A stretch of DNA of 64,000 nt, taken from the NCBI GenBank assembly GCA_018136815.1, contig CM030942.1:3589648-3653647 (forward strand), in the 5' to 3' direction. The notes beneath the pieces were generated by a model. That model ran no database searches. It was not told the origin of the DNA and saw only the letters and a list, made by a program, of their open reading frames with translations. The position numbers and the translations under genes were made by a program. This stretch comes from Isochrysis galbana (lineage: Eukaryota > Haptophyta > Isochrysidales > Isochrysidaceae). This document shows, piece after piece, positions 55,131 through 64,000 of this stretch (position 1 is the stretch's first letter; every line of letters starts with the position of its first letter).

Positions 55131-57650
55131 TGACTCCCTCTCCGTCGTCTAGTACCGCGTCACGCTCGCCTTTCGTCCGCTCCCGATAGGATCGTCCCCT
55201 CGCGTCCCTCTCTCCCCGTTTCCCGCCTCGTCTCTCCTTTCCTCTCTCCCCGTTCCCCCTGAGTGTTTCCGCCCGCCGTCATCTCTCTTCTTTCCCGTGT
55301 GTTCTCTCTTTCCCCCCGCGTGCCTTCTCTTGGGTCGGTATCTCTTCTGACGCCCAGCGCTATCGCTCGAGCGCTCCTGTGGTCTCCTGCCCTCTGTGCC
55401 CTCCGTCCTCGTTCCCGCCTCACGTGATCACATGCCAGTCGAGGACTCCCGTTCATCCTCAGCCCCTTCGATGCGTGCTCCCCATGTGTCCGGTAGCCCG
55501 CGCCCCATGCCTCCGAATTGTACCTCACATGTTACATGCATCAACTCTCCTGCCTCTACATGCAACACAGCCACAGCTCCACTCCATCTCACACATGGTA
55601 GCGGAGGCGTGCCGATCACGCCTTCTCACTTACACCCGCTCCTCTTCGCTCCCCACGCCACAGCCGCTCTCGATCCCGCCGCCTCCTGTCCGCCAGCTCC
55701 AGCCAGTTCCCACCCTTTGCAGCCACCCCAATCCTTCCAACCATGTCACCCTCTCCAGACCCCCCACCCAACTCACTACCAACCGGCCGTGCCCGAGCCA
55801 CACCAACCAAACAGGCACGCCCTCGCGCCCTTCTCCTCTCCCTCTCCTCCAGCCGCCTCCGATCATCCTCCTCCCGCCTTACCACTCCAACAACACCCAC
55901 CAGCCTACCAAACCAATTTTCAGCCCAACTTCCACCAAATGCTCCACCAACCATCACCTCCCCAATTCGCACCGGCCTACCACCACCACCCCATGCCGGA
56001 CCCCACGATTTCCTCCTCGCCGGCCCAGCCATACTTCTACTCACCCCTGCCCAACGGCCCCTGCCCCACCGTCTACCCTGTCGCTCATCCAGCCACACCA
56101 CACCCGCCCTCTTCTTTTTTCACGCCTCACCCCATCTCTCTCGATCTCGACAACGACAACTTCATCACTGCCATCGCCCGGAAGCTCTACCACCTCGGCT
56201 CTCCCCACTCCGTCTCCTCAGCCTCCCCGGCCTCATTGCACCCCGCTGCCCCACTTCCACATCCGCAACACGTCCACTCCCGTCCCCAAGTCCCAGACAC
56301 ACCCATGCCAACTGCACCACCGAACCCACCCCCGCATCCACCACCGCCGCCGCCTCTACCACCACCGCCGCAGCCCCAACCACCCCCGCTCCCTCCTCCC
56401 AATCCCGCCCCCTCTCTCTCCCCCTCGGGCAACTACAACCTCTACTTCGATCCGCTCGATTTTAACAATCATCCCGCCGACAAACCACCACGTCTCATCT
56501 CTCTTCCCCCCGGCTCCACTTCGGTCCTCGCATACGATCTCGACCCCGACTCGTACCACTCATGGCTTCGCCGCCTCTCCACTCGCTGCATCCTCGCGCA
56601 CGAACCATTTCGCCCTTTCCTCCGACAGCCCCTCTCCACCCCCACCCTCCCCTCCGAACGCCTCCTCGATCGTTCTCTCTCTTCGATAATTCTCGATTGC
56701 CTCTCGCCCACCGCCACTCGAGTCGCCAACTTCCTAGAGGATTGTCCCGAACGAGACATGGACAGCGGCCGCGCACTCCTCTCCCGGATCGAAACCTCCA
56801 TGTCCACGCTAACCGGAGCCGCCGCCGAAGACGCCGAAGAAGCCTTCCTCGCCTTCCGTCCTTTCTCCATCGGCATGTCACCAGACGAAGCGCATCGCGC
56901 CGCACAAATCGCTATCACTCGATACCGCCGCCTCCCCTCCTTCAACCCAACCGACTCCCTCGCCCTCCACCGCATGCTCATCCGCAAACTCCCGGATGCC
57001 ATCGCCCCCCGCCGCACACAAGCCCTCCGTGAACTTAGCGAGGCTCACATCCGCGGCCACATCGCCTGGACCATGCCACAGCTCATCGCCACGCTCGCCT
57101 TATGGCTTCGCCCCTCCCCCCCTTCCCCCTCTGCCTTCGCCGCCACAGCGCCGTCGTCCCCCGACACCGCCTCTCCCTCCGAATCTGACCCTCTCTCCGT
57201 CGTCTAGTACCGCGTCACGCTCGCCTTTCGTCCGCTCCCGATAGGATCGTCCCCTCGCGTCCCTCTCTCCCCGTTTCCCGCCTCGTCTCTCCTTTCCTCT
57301 CTCCCCGTTCCCCCTGAGTGTTTCCGCCCGCCGTCATCTCTCTTCTTTCCCGTGTGTTCTCTCTTTCCCCCCGCGTGCCTTCTCTTGGGTCGGTATCTCT
57401 TCTGACGCCCAGCGCTATCGCTCGAGCGCTCCTGTGGTCTCCTGCCCTCTGTGCCCTCCGTCCTCGTTCCCGCCTCACGTGATCACATGCCAGTCGAGGA
57501 CTCCCGTTCATCCTCAGCCCCTTCGATGCGTGCTCCCCATGTGTCCGGTAGCCCGCGCCCCATGCCTCCGAATTGTACCTCACATGTTACATGCATCAAC
57601 TCTCCTGCCTCTACATGCAACACAGCCACAGCTCCACTCCATCTCACACA
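55131..57650 (+). mobile_element. Gag-only LTR retroelement (TR-GAG/TRIM-like)
   Basis: Direct terminal repeats of 465 bp lie at 55131-55595 and 57186-57650 (offset 2055). Both begin TGAC and end CACACA, and they differ only near their first few bases. Directly after the left repeat, TGGTAGCGGAGG at 55596-55607 can pair with the 3' end of an initiator tRNA-Met with one G-U wobble, as in a primer-binding site. The internal 1590 bp carries one gag-like frame and no protease, reverse transcriptase, RNase H or integrase. I see no polypurine tract before the right repeat and no 5-bp target duplication. A 16-bp direct repeat ACAGTTGACAGTTGAC lies 66 bp left (55049-55064) and 2 bp right (57653-57668). 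Confidence 0.75.
55396..57207 (+). CDS. Gag-like protein of the LTR element
   Basis: The frame is open for 603 codons, from inside the left terminal repeat to a TAG inside the right one. The true start is uncertain; 55432 (MPVEDSRSSS) is another candidate and still lies in the repeat. Residues 1-360 are Pro/His/Ser-rich and disordered. Residues about 375-590 are compact and helical (YHSWLRRLSTRCILAHEPF, LDRSLSSIILDCLSPTAT, AAQIAITRYRRLPSFNPTD, AHIRGHIAWTMPQLIATLAL), matching the general pattern of retrotransposon gag/capsid cores. No CCHC zinc knuckle is visible. It is probably a capsid-forming protein that relies on an autonomous partner's enzymes. Confidence 0.6.
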   Translation: MPSVLVPASRDHMPVEDSRSSSAPSMRAPHVSGSPRPMPPNCTSHVTCINSPASTCNTATAPLHLTHGSGGVPITPSHLHPLLFAPHATAALDPAASCPPAPASSHPLQPPQSFQPCHPLQTPHPTHYQPAVPEPHQPNRHALAPFSSPSPPAASDHPPPALPLQQHPPAYQTNFQPNFHQMLHQPSPPQFAPAYHHHPMPDPTISSSPAQPYFYSPLPNGPCPTVYPVAHPATPHPPSSFFTPHPISLDLDNDNFITAIARKLYHLGSPHSVSSASPASLHPAAPLPHPQHVHSRPQVPDTPMPTAPPNPPPHPPPPPPLPPPPQPQPPPLPPPNPAPSLSPSGNYNLYFDPLDFNNHPADKPPRLISLPPGSTSVLAYDLDPDSYHSWLRRLSTRCILAHEPFRPFLRQPLSTPTLPSERLLDRSLSSIILDCLSPTATRVANFLEDCPERDMDSGRALLSRIETSMSTLTGAAAEDAEEAFLAFRPFSIGMSPDEAHRAAQIAITRYRRLPSFNPTDSLALHRMLIRKLPDAIAPRRTQALRELSEAHIRGHIAWTMPQLIATLALWLRPSPPSPSAFAATAPSSPDTASPSESDPLSVV

Positions 57651-58766
57651 TGACAGTTGACAGTTGACCCTATTAGATGTGAAAAACAGCGGGTGAGGTC
57701 TAGAAAGACATTAAATACAGCTGCCAGCTGTATTGTGTTTTGAAAAAAAAGGTAAAAGTAAAAATAGTGCTATTTTAAATAGTGTTTTGGGGGGGAAAGC
57801 ACTATTTTAAATAGTGCGAAAAACGGTGGGGCCAAATATACCGCAAGGGGGCCTTTCCACCCCGCGCGGAACGCCTCCGCCTCCGCTCCTCCGCGTCCTG
57901 CGTCCTGCGTCCTACGTCCTACGTCCAACGCATATATGTATCATACATAGGCCGCCGCCGCCGATGCCCCCTCCCCTCCCCTCGGCGCCCGGGAATCAGG
58001 GTGCACGGGCCACAAGGAGGCGCAAACAGGCAAGGAGCGAGTGATGAGTGACGAGTGACGAGTGGCGCGTAGAACGCCTATCGCCTATCGAGTAAAGAAC
58101 GACTAACGAGTAAAGTCAAAGACCGCGGACGAGGTCGATCGCGAATGCGACATGTTTTTGGCCTCCGAAAAAAAATAGTTGCTCCATCAGCCTAATAGTA
58201 GGTCCGCCTGATATTGTGATACAAGGTCCATCAACCCTGATACCTGATATTTTAGGTCATCAATTTATAAGTACTAAGTACAACTTTTTAAAAAATAAGA
58301 AATAATTGGCACGATCCGGCTAGAGTTAGGAGGTCGCCTAGTCACAACAATAGCATCGCATACACACATACAAGCGGCGCCCGGGACAAGGAGGTAGGTA
58401 GGGTGAGGAAAGCTCCCAGGGCCCCCTTCCCATTTCATAACCACCACACTAGAAACTAGAAAAACTAGCCCTGACGACACGCAATGCACGAAGGAGACTA
58501 TCGATTTGCTTCGAGAGTTGTTCCACCAAGCCCGCCATTTGTTTGTTGGTTTGTTGTATTCACGGCAACTTTTTTTAGGGGGAGGGGCCCGGATTTTCTC
58601 GGGGCTAAGGGGGCCAGGGCGAAGTGCTTGTGGAGTTGTGGAGGCAAGCACGCGCGCCTCGATGATAGAGGTGGTGGGCTGGAAAGTCGATCGAGGAAAC
58701 GGAGATAAGGGGAGCTCCTCCGGTGCGGTTGTGCGCGGCACGCCTACCGCCCGCACCACACGCCGC
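57651..58766. other. Intergenic DNA, AT-rich then GC-rich
   Basis: 57740-57830 contains two inverted ATTTTAAATAGTG words. 58025-58110 has GAGTGACGAGT-type short repeats. A frame running into the left MITE boundary (58506-58766) is in phase with the cytochrome b561-like frame beyond the MITE. Confidence 0.45.
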
Positions 58767-59224
58767 TAGGCCTAGGTAGAAATATGTGACATATTGAACT
58801 ACATATTTGGGTCAAAATTTCCGGATTACATATCGATCACATATTTGTGCATGGTTCACATATTTACTGCATATTCGGGCGCGTACATGGCGTACGGAGG
58901 GGGTTTACATACTAACTATAGACGTTACGCCGGGGGGGGGGTCGCAAGTGGGAGTTCGCGAGAGCGCGCGGGGCGAGAGGGGGAGCGAGAGAGAGGGAGA
59001 GGGAGAGGGAGAGCGAGAGAGCGAGAGCGAGAGCGAGAGCGAGAGAGAGCGAGCGGCGAGGGAGAGGGAGAGGGAGAGGGAGAGCGAGAGCGAGAGCGGG
59101 ACCGCACATTGTTTCGTTGTTTCACTACATAATTTCTACATATTTGGGCGGATTTCCTACATATTTCGACATATTTATACTACATATTTGGGCAAGAAAA
59201 ACTACATATTTCTACCTAGGCCTA
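58767..59224. mobile_element. hAT-like MITE with 8-bp target-site duplication
   Basis: The 458-bp element starts TAGGCCTAGGTAGAAATATG and ends with its exact inverse CATATTTCTACCTAGGCCTA. The octamer CACGCCGC flanks it on both sides (58759-58766 and 59225-59232). Subterminal regions repeat ACATATTTGGG many times; the middle is a GA-rich simple repeat (58975-59100). It has no transposase. An 8-bp duplication and a TAGG start fit the hAT superfamily. Boundaries and duplication are perfect, so insertion is recent. Confidence 0.88.
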
Positions 59225-59400
59225 CACGCCGCGCCGTGTGGCGGGTCGCGCACAAGGGGACGGGCTACGCCGTGCTCGGCGTGGGCGTCTACCAGGCCTT
59301 CTCGGGGCGCGCCCTCATGCCGAGCCAAGGCGACGCCGTTCTCGTCGCGTACGTGGTGCTCCTGGGCCTCTCCTTCGGGGTGTTCGCGGGGGGGGCCCAT
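59225..59400 (+). pseudogene. Cytochrome b561-like membrane frame interrupted by the MITE
   Basis: Immediately after the MITE the frame reads RVAHKGTGYAVLGVGVYQAF and GDAVLVAYVVLLGLSFGVFAGG. It has a His followed by GY and two hydrophobic helices, reminiscent of the C-terminal helices of cytochrome b561/DOMON proteins. Removing the 458-bp element plus one octamer joins it in frame to 58506-58766. No start or upstream heme helices are identified, so this could be one exon or a relic. Confidence 0.35.
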
Positions 59401-60405
59401 GGTAGGGTGAGAGTCCCCACGGAGAGGGGAAGAAACCCTGAGTGAAAGGAGACCAAATGAAGGCAAGCCGCCTGCGCAAAGCGCAAAGCACCGGAAACCG
59501 GAAGCATGCTCAGACGCAAAACAACAACAATAAAATAAATGAGCACTAGTGCTAGTGCCGCTAGTCCCACTGGCCTTGCATCAACACGCGAAGCCACGAT
59601 ACACATGACCGCAATAGCACTAGGACTAGCACTAGCACTGAGCGCTAAGTAAGGCCCAAGACCCAAGAGCCCAAGGCACAAAACACAAAGCTGAGTACCT
59701 GATTTGCTAAATTAACTCCCCTCTCAACCAAGTTTGCACTTGGTTCTTGGTTCACTCATGGGGGGGCACGAGCCCCGCCTTCTTCTCTCCACTCCTTCCC
59801 CGCTGTTCGTTGTGGGGGAGGAACGACCCACTTCAGGTGCCGCCAAGTGCGGAGACGCCGCGGCAGCAGCACAATTAGAGAGCCATATAAGTGAAAGGTG
59901 GCCACTCTCACTCCAACACTCCGACATTTAGACGGCGGTCTCTGAAGACGGACGAGAGCTGCACGACTTCCCCTGCTCCTGGTTGAGAAGACCCATAGGA
60001 ATGTGTGCGTGCATGCAATGGCTATACACACATTAATGCTCAGGATGTGAGAGCACACTCTTCAAAGCTAGACGACACATCCCTGGCGACGGAGCGTGCA
60101 TGGCGCGACACAAGGCTTTTCGGCGTAAGCATGCGCGCGAGGAGATAAAATAGCTGCGAGCGGAGCGTCCCAGCATCGCGGAAGTCCTTGGAGGACGAGC
60201 CAAGGGCTCGACACCTTGCTTTCTAGCACTTCTTGATGAAGCCAAAATGGCCATGGCCCGCAGCAAGGGCCTGAGGGTGAGGGTTGCAGCACCCCGGTCT
60301 CCGCTTTGTCCCGCAAGCCAATGAGGGCAGAACACGTCTCCCAGCCCCTTGCAAACTTACATCCGCTCCGTGCCTTGCAAACGCACAACGCGCGGGGTGG
60401 CCGCC
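59401..60405. other. Repeat remnants and 3' flank of the beta-barrel gene
   Basis: 59401-59467 is the complement of the 49096-49161 repeat. 59540-59640 holds CACTAGTGCTAGTG-like short repeats. 59715-59785 (CTCAACCAAGTTTGCACTTG, CATGGGGGGGCACGAGCCCC) resembles 12260-12330 in reverse. No gene is supported. Confidence 0.45.
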
Positions 60406-61362
60406 TCAACCGCTCAGCTGGACGGTGGCGCCAAACTTGGGCGCCCGCGTAGAATTGATGCTTGTGTCGATCTCCGACTGCAAAGTGAGCTGAGATGATG
60501 GAGTCTCCAGCTGCAGGGCGAGCGAGAGGAGACCATTTGTGGCCACACGACCGCGGAGCCGGGCGCATGGCGACAATTGCTTGCTCCCCCCCATTGAGAG
60601 CAGCCGCTCGCCCTGCGGCGTCACCTCAAAGGCAGCATTGAGCGCATTGCCGCCGCCGAGGGTTTGCGCCACGGAGAGGGAACCGCTCGGAGCGGTGGAC
60701 GAGCCGGCGTGCGGGCGCGTCACCTCAGCGGTGATCGTCCCGACGCGAGATGGGGGCTCTCCCGGGCCCGCGCTCACCCCCTGTATGTACTCAATTGCAT
60801 ATTTGCTGCCACCGTATGCGCCCGGGAGACCCCAAACGTGGGCGCCCACGAGCACCTGCGACGTCTCTCCAAATGGCTGGAGGCCAGTGACGATTTCAGC
60901 CGACAGTTGACCTGCCAGATTCGCCGACATCATCATCGCACCAATTGGGCACATCACGACGGACTGCATCGCGCCGCCAGCGAGGCCCTGCGGCATGAAG
61001 GCAAGCTGCGTCGTGAGCTGCATGAATGGGAGTGGCATGAAGCCCTCGAGCGTGGTCTGAAGCACGCCTTGCGAGATGACCTCCGCTTTGAGCGCGCCGA
61101 ACCGCGTGGCGTACGTGAGCCCCGCCGAGCCCATCCCTCCGCCGTCGCACAGCATGCCCATTGTGCTGGCAGAGAGCCCGTCTCGGAGCTGTAGCGCTCC
61201 CATCGCGAGTCTGGCGGGCGTGGTGGCGTTGATCCATTCGGCGGTGTCGGAGCGGAACATAGGGAGGACGGGAAAGCCCGGCTCGTCGAGCGGAGGTCCG
61301 AGCGGCACTTGCGGCTGCGGGGAGGGAGGCATGCCGGCCGCGACTGCTGGGGCATCGGCCAT
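60406..61362 (-). CDS. Outer-membrane beta-barrel protein, Tom40/VDAC-like
   Basis: A single exon of 318 residues runs from ATG 61362 (MADAPAVAAGMPP) to TGA at 60406-60408. After a Pro-rich 30-residue head and a short stretch possibly helical, the sequence alternates short amphipathic strands with Gly/Ser turns throughout. It has no long hydrophobic helix. It ends in KFGATVQLSG, which matches the beta-signal for SAM-dependent assembly (polar-x-Gly-x-x-hydrophobic-x-hydrophobic). Length and layout suit mitochondrial Porin_3 proteins. The GSAGLTYATR and LGGGNALNAAFEV strand pairs resemble Tom40 more than VDAC, but this is a judgement by eye. It is divergently oriented to the desaturase gene. 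Confidence 0.55.
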   Translation of the reverse strand: MADAPAVAAGMPPSPQPQVPLGPPLDEPGFPVLPMFRSDTAEWINATTPARLAMGALQLRDGLSASTMGMLCDGGGMGSAGLTYATRFGALKAEVISQGVLQTTLEGFMPLPFMQLTTQLAFMPQGLAGGAMQSVVMCPIGAMMMSANLAGQLSAEIVTGLQPFGETSQVLVGAHVWGLPGAYGGSKYAIEYIQGVSAGPGEPPSRVGTITAEVTRPHAGSSTAPSGSLSVAQTLGGGNALNAAFEVTPQGERLLSMGGSKQLSPCARLRGRVATNGLLSLALQLETPSSQLTLQSEIDTSINSTRAPKFGATVQLSG

Positions 61363-61879
61363 TTCGGGCGGGGAATGGAGGGGAAGGGTGAAAGCGGGAG
61401 ACCGGAGAGGGCGTTGTGGGGTGTCGTTGGCTCTCTCGCCCCACGTGGCAACGGAGCGAAGGGGGGAGCGGGGGGAGGGAGAGGGAGGGAGGGAGGGAGG
61501 TAGGGAGGGAGGGAGGGGAGCGGGAGGGGGACGAGGCCCGCGGCGCGGGAGAGCGAGGAGAGGGGGGAGGGGAAGGGAGAGAGGGCGAAAGGGGGGGAGG
61601 GGGGGAAGGCTGGACTCTCTTCTCTTTTTTTTTTGTCTTCGTTTCCTCCCTCTCTCCTCTCCCTCTCTCTCTCTCCTCTGAAGCAGGGGGGTCCTCCTCC
61701 CTCATTATATTGATGTGTCTTTCGTCTTTTCTGATCTGCCTCGGAGGTGCTGCTTCCCTTCTCTGAACCTTCTCTCGGCGCGCGGGGGGGGCGGGGGGGG
61801 GGGGAGAGTGAGAGAGAGGGAGGGAGGGAAGGAGAGAAGAGAAGAGAAGAGCGAGGAGAGAGGAGAGAGGGGGGGGGGG

Positions 61880-61921
<42 letters not shown>

Positions 61922-61931
61922 AGCGCGCGTG
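61363..61931. promoter_or_regulatory. Shared divergent promoter region, strongly purine-rich on plus strand
   Basis: The 569 bp between the two start codons hold G/A-only runs at 61455-61605 and 61780-61915 (a pure GA run at about 61885-61917), separated by a pyrimidine stretch at 61615-61680. The arrangement suggests a bidirectional promoter. Long open frames on both strands here are low-complexity artefacts. Confidence 0.55.
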
Positions 61932-62864
61932 ATGCGGCTCGAGTCGTCCATTCATTGGCTCGAGCCCCGCCCTGCCTACCCAGGAGGCTGGCATGCGCTC
62001 CACCGGCTGCTGAGTAGCTATTCCCGCTCGCTCGTGCTCAGCCTCGCCCTCACCATCGCTCTCCGCCGCCCGTTCGCCAAGGCCGCCGCCGCCTGGCCCT
62101 TTTCGGACAGAGCTTTCTTCATGGCTGGAGCCATGGCAGCGCACACCGGCACGCTCCTCGTCTTCCAGCTCGTGCTCGCTCTTGCGCCAACGACGCACAC
62201 GCAGATTTCGCGTAGGCCTGCTGAGCTACCCTCGGCGAGCTTGCTTGGCAGGATGCGGAGAGACCTGCTCGTCAACCATCTGGTCACCTCGCCCATCTCA
62301 GGGTTCCTGCTTTACCCGCTGGCCATGGCATTCGGCATGGGACTCGCGGCCGACCCGCTTCCTAGCCTCGCGCACTGTGCCGCCTATTTTGCCCTCGCAG
62401 TGACAGGCAACTCCTGGGGTTTCTACTGGACGCATCGGTTGCTCCACTTCCCCAAGCTGTACCATCGCTTCCACAAGCAGCACCATTCCTTCCACGGGAC
62501 CATTGCCACGGCGGCTGAGTATGCGCACCCCGTTGAAGTAGTCATCTCCAACCAACTGCCCACCCTCGGCCCGTTGCTGATTCTCGGGGTGCACCCACTC
62601 ATCTTCATGGTGTGGATATGTGTACGGCTTTGGCAGACGTACGAAGCGCACTCCGGCTACTACTTTGGCGAGACGCTCCTCGGGCGGATCGGCCTTTCCG
62701 CATCCGCGGAAGCTGCGTTCCATGATCATCACCACATTGTTAACCGTGGCAATTTTGGCGAGGAGTACCTCGATTGGATTTTTGGGACAATGGATCACTA
62801 CGTCAGTCTGGGGGGCGCAAGAGGGTACATAAAGGACAGAAAACAGGCCGCGAGCGGCTCTTAA
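61932..62864 (+). CDS. Sterol desaturase / C-4 methylsterol oxidase-like di-iron enzyme
   Basis: A single exon of 310 residues starts at ATG 61932; an adjacent GTG at 61929 is in frame but not used. Four hydrophobic segments embed it in a membrane, presumably the ER. The fatty-acid-hydroxylase di-iron His boxes are present: HRLLH and HRFHKQHH (about residues 167-184), then EYAHPVE and HDHHH (about 262-266), followed by NRGNFGEEYLDWIFGTMD. The spacing and the EYAHP and DWIFGT motifs match C-4 methylsterol oxidase (SMO/ERG25) relatives, which oxidise the C-4 methyl group of sterol precursors using O2 and NAD(P)H-derived electrons. Other family members (C-5 desaturase, alkane or carotenoid hydroxylase relatives) are less likely but not excluded. 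The length is typical. Confidence 0.85.
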   Translation: MRLESSIHWLEPRPAYPGGWHALHRLLSSYSRSLVLSLALTIALRRPFAKAAAAWPFSDRAFFMAGAMAAHTGTLLVFQLVLALAPTTHTQISRRPAELPSASLLGRMRRDLLVNHLVTSPISGFLLYPLAMAFGMGLAADPLPSLAHCAAYFALAVTGNSWGFYWTHRLLHFPKLYHRFHKQHHSFHGTIATAAEYAHPVEVVISNQLPTLGPLLILGVHPLIFMVWICVRLWQTYEAHSGYYFGETLLGRIGLSASAEAAFHDHHHIVNRGNFGEEYLDWIFGTMDHYVSLGGARGYIKDRKQAASGS

Positions 62865-64000
62865 GCCGGGGTCCCGTCTGCGTCTGCTTCATCAAGGTCG
62901 CGTTCCGTCGAAAGAGGACCATGTGAAAGTTTTATTTGATCTTCTGTTTTAATTAACGCGAAAGTATGGGTTTAAGTATAAAATACGAGTTTGCAGTGGG
63001 CTTATGCCGAGTCGGCAAGTAAAATACGAGTTAGAGAATAAATTACGTATGATTTTATCATTCGAATACCTACTAGTATGTAGTATATAAATACGAGGCG
63101 AGAAGCGTTCAATCACCACCGGCCAACACATGGAAAAGCGTTCGATCACCACCACCCAACACATGGAAAAGTGTTCAATCACCGCCACCACCCAACATAT
63201 GGAAAAGCGTTCAATCACTAGACCAAAAGCGTTCAATTGTCCCCATCCCTGCTAATACCTTTCATTGTCACTTGGAGGTTACTTGACTCAACTTGACACT
63301 TCACATGTTGAAACCCACACGTGGTCTGACTCCATTCACTCGATTTGGGACAGGGTCGATATCTCGTTGAAATCACGATACTCTAGGCGGATGCGGTGCT
63401 TCTATCAATTTGTAGTGTGTGAGAAAAATTAAGTGAGTTTTGTTTTCGCCAATGAGTTTTCCGGAAGCTTCGCCGCATTGCACGCCGAGTTTGTTTTGTC
63501 GTCCTTATTTGTTTCATTGATTTTTGTTTGTGCGATGTTGCGTTAGTTTTCGGTGTTTTCTTGTTGGTGAGTGAGTGATGTGGGATGTGGGGGGCTTGTC
63601 TCGTCTCTTGTCGTCGCGATGTAGCGCGCCCTTTCCCCCTCTTTCAAGACTTCTCTTCACTCTATGCCCTAGCCCCGCTGAGACTTGCCCCACAATGAAG
63701 CGCGAGCTTGAGCTTCGGCAGGTATTTAGCGGAGCGAGTTGGTTGCTGCTCGCCTTGCATCCACTATCCACTATCCGCTATCCGCTCGATACATGATCCT
63801 CGAAGTTCTGATTCCCCCCGCTCCCCTTGGAGATCAATGTAGATTCGCTTCCTGGGTGGCTACGGCACGCCAACCTCACACACCAGGCAATAAGTCTCTC
63901 CTCCTCGAGACCGTGCCCGCCTCTCCGCCTAGTCGTGCCCTAGTGCGGGCCCGAATATTTGCTGTTTGCGGCAAGTGCGCCGGTAAGCATTACATGCGTC
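62865..64000. other. Right-edge intergenic DNA with short tandem repeats
   Basis: 62891-62922 carries the GTCGCGTTCCGTCGAAAGAG motif just after the desaturase stop. 63101-63235 holds four imperfect copies of a 33-36-bp unit (AAAAGCGTTCAATCACCACC, CCAACACATGG). AAATACGAGTT recurs at 62980-63030. No gene is supported to the window end. Confidence 0.5.

Noticed and set aside
61076-61930. Open frames spanning the promoter between the barrel and desaturase genes
   Set aside because: They consist of Gly/Arg/Glu or Pro/Ser runs from purine tracts and lack motifs.
1-64000. tRNA, rRNA or other structured RNA genes
   Set aside because: I scanned for T-loop words such as GGTTCGAAT and for conserved rRNA cores and saw none convincing. 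A covariance-model search would be needed to exclude them.

Overview
The window is nuclear DNA from a GC-rich microalga. The evidence is: interrupted genes with short GC-rich introns; a huge proline-rich cell-surface-type ORF; TTAGGG telomere repeats; a nuclear MutS homologue (MSH6) and a SHPRH-type SNF2/RING ligase; and abundant retroelement, MITE and satellite debris. A haptophyte (Emiliania/Prymnesium/Chrysochromulina grade) fits best. This rests on composition, the TTAGGG telomere and the proline-rich proteins, not on a marker gene.

Layout. 1-11890 is one uninterrupted proline-rich reading frame, cut at its 5' end. It includes 2.5 nearly identical tandem copies of a 2619-bp unit. 11891-15092 is a repeat field with foldback elements, a dispersed ORF1 leader and a decayed ORF of possible viral origin. 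15093-16791 is a three-exon membrane-anchored coiled-coil gene. 18290-19310 is a LINE fragment with an AP-endonuclease end. 20564-28639 is a single-exon gene for a 2691-residue protein with Sfi1-like Trp repeats and a long Ala-rich coiled coil. 30394-32882 (minus) is a multi-pass membrane protein. 33000-36400 holds more repeats, including a 203-bp satellite. 37021-43512 is a complete 19-exon MSH6. 43513-46688 is subtelomeric: a satellite copy, degenerate telomere repeats, then about 930 bp of TTAGGG.

A gap of exactly 100 N (46689-46788) joins this telomere to a contig that starts inside a SHPRH-like gene (ends 47986). The two halves are therefore probably different chromosome ends, or wrongly joined. 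To the right lie: an acidic gene (49931-51112, minus); a 171-bp satellite; a conserved membrane protein (53186-54494, minus); a gag-only LTR retroelement (55131-57650); a hAT-like MITE with a perfect 8-bp target duplication (58767-59224) that splits a cytochrome b561-like frame; and a divergent pair, a Tom40/VDAC-like beta-barrel (60406-61362, minus) and a C4-sterol-oxidase-type desaturase (61932-62864, plus), across a shared purine-rich promoter.

The genes do not form one pathway. MSH6 and the SHPRH-like ligase are both DNA-repair factors, but they lie on opposite sides of the gap, so their proximity may be an assembly effect. Gene models come from reading frames, splice-site phase and remembered family motifs. 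No database search was possible.
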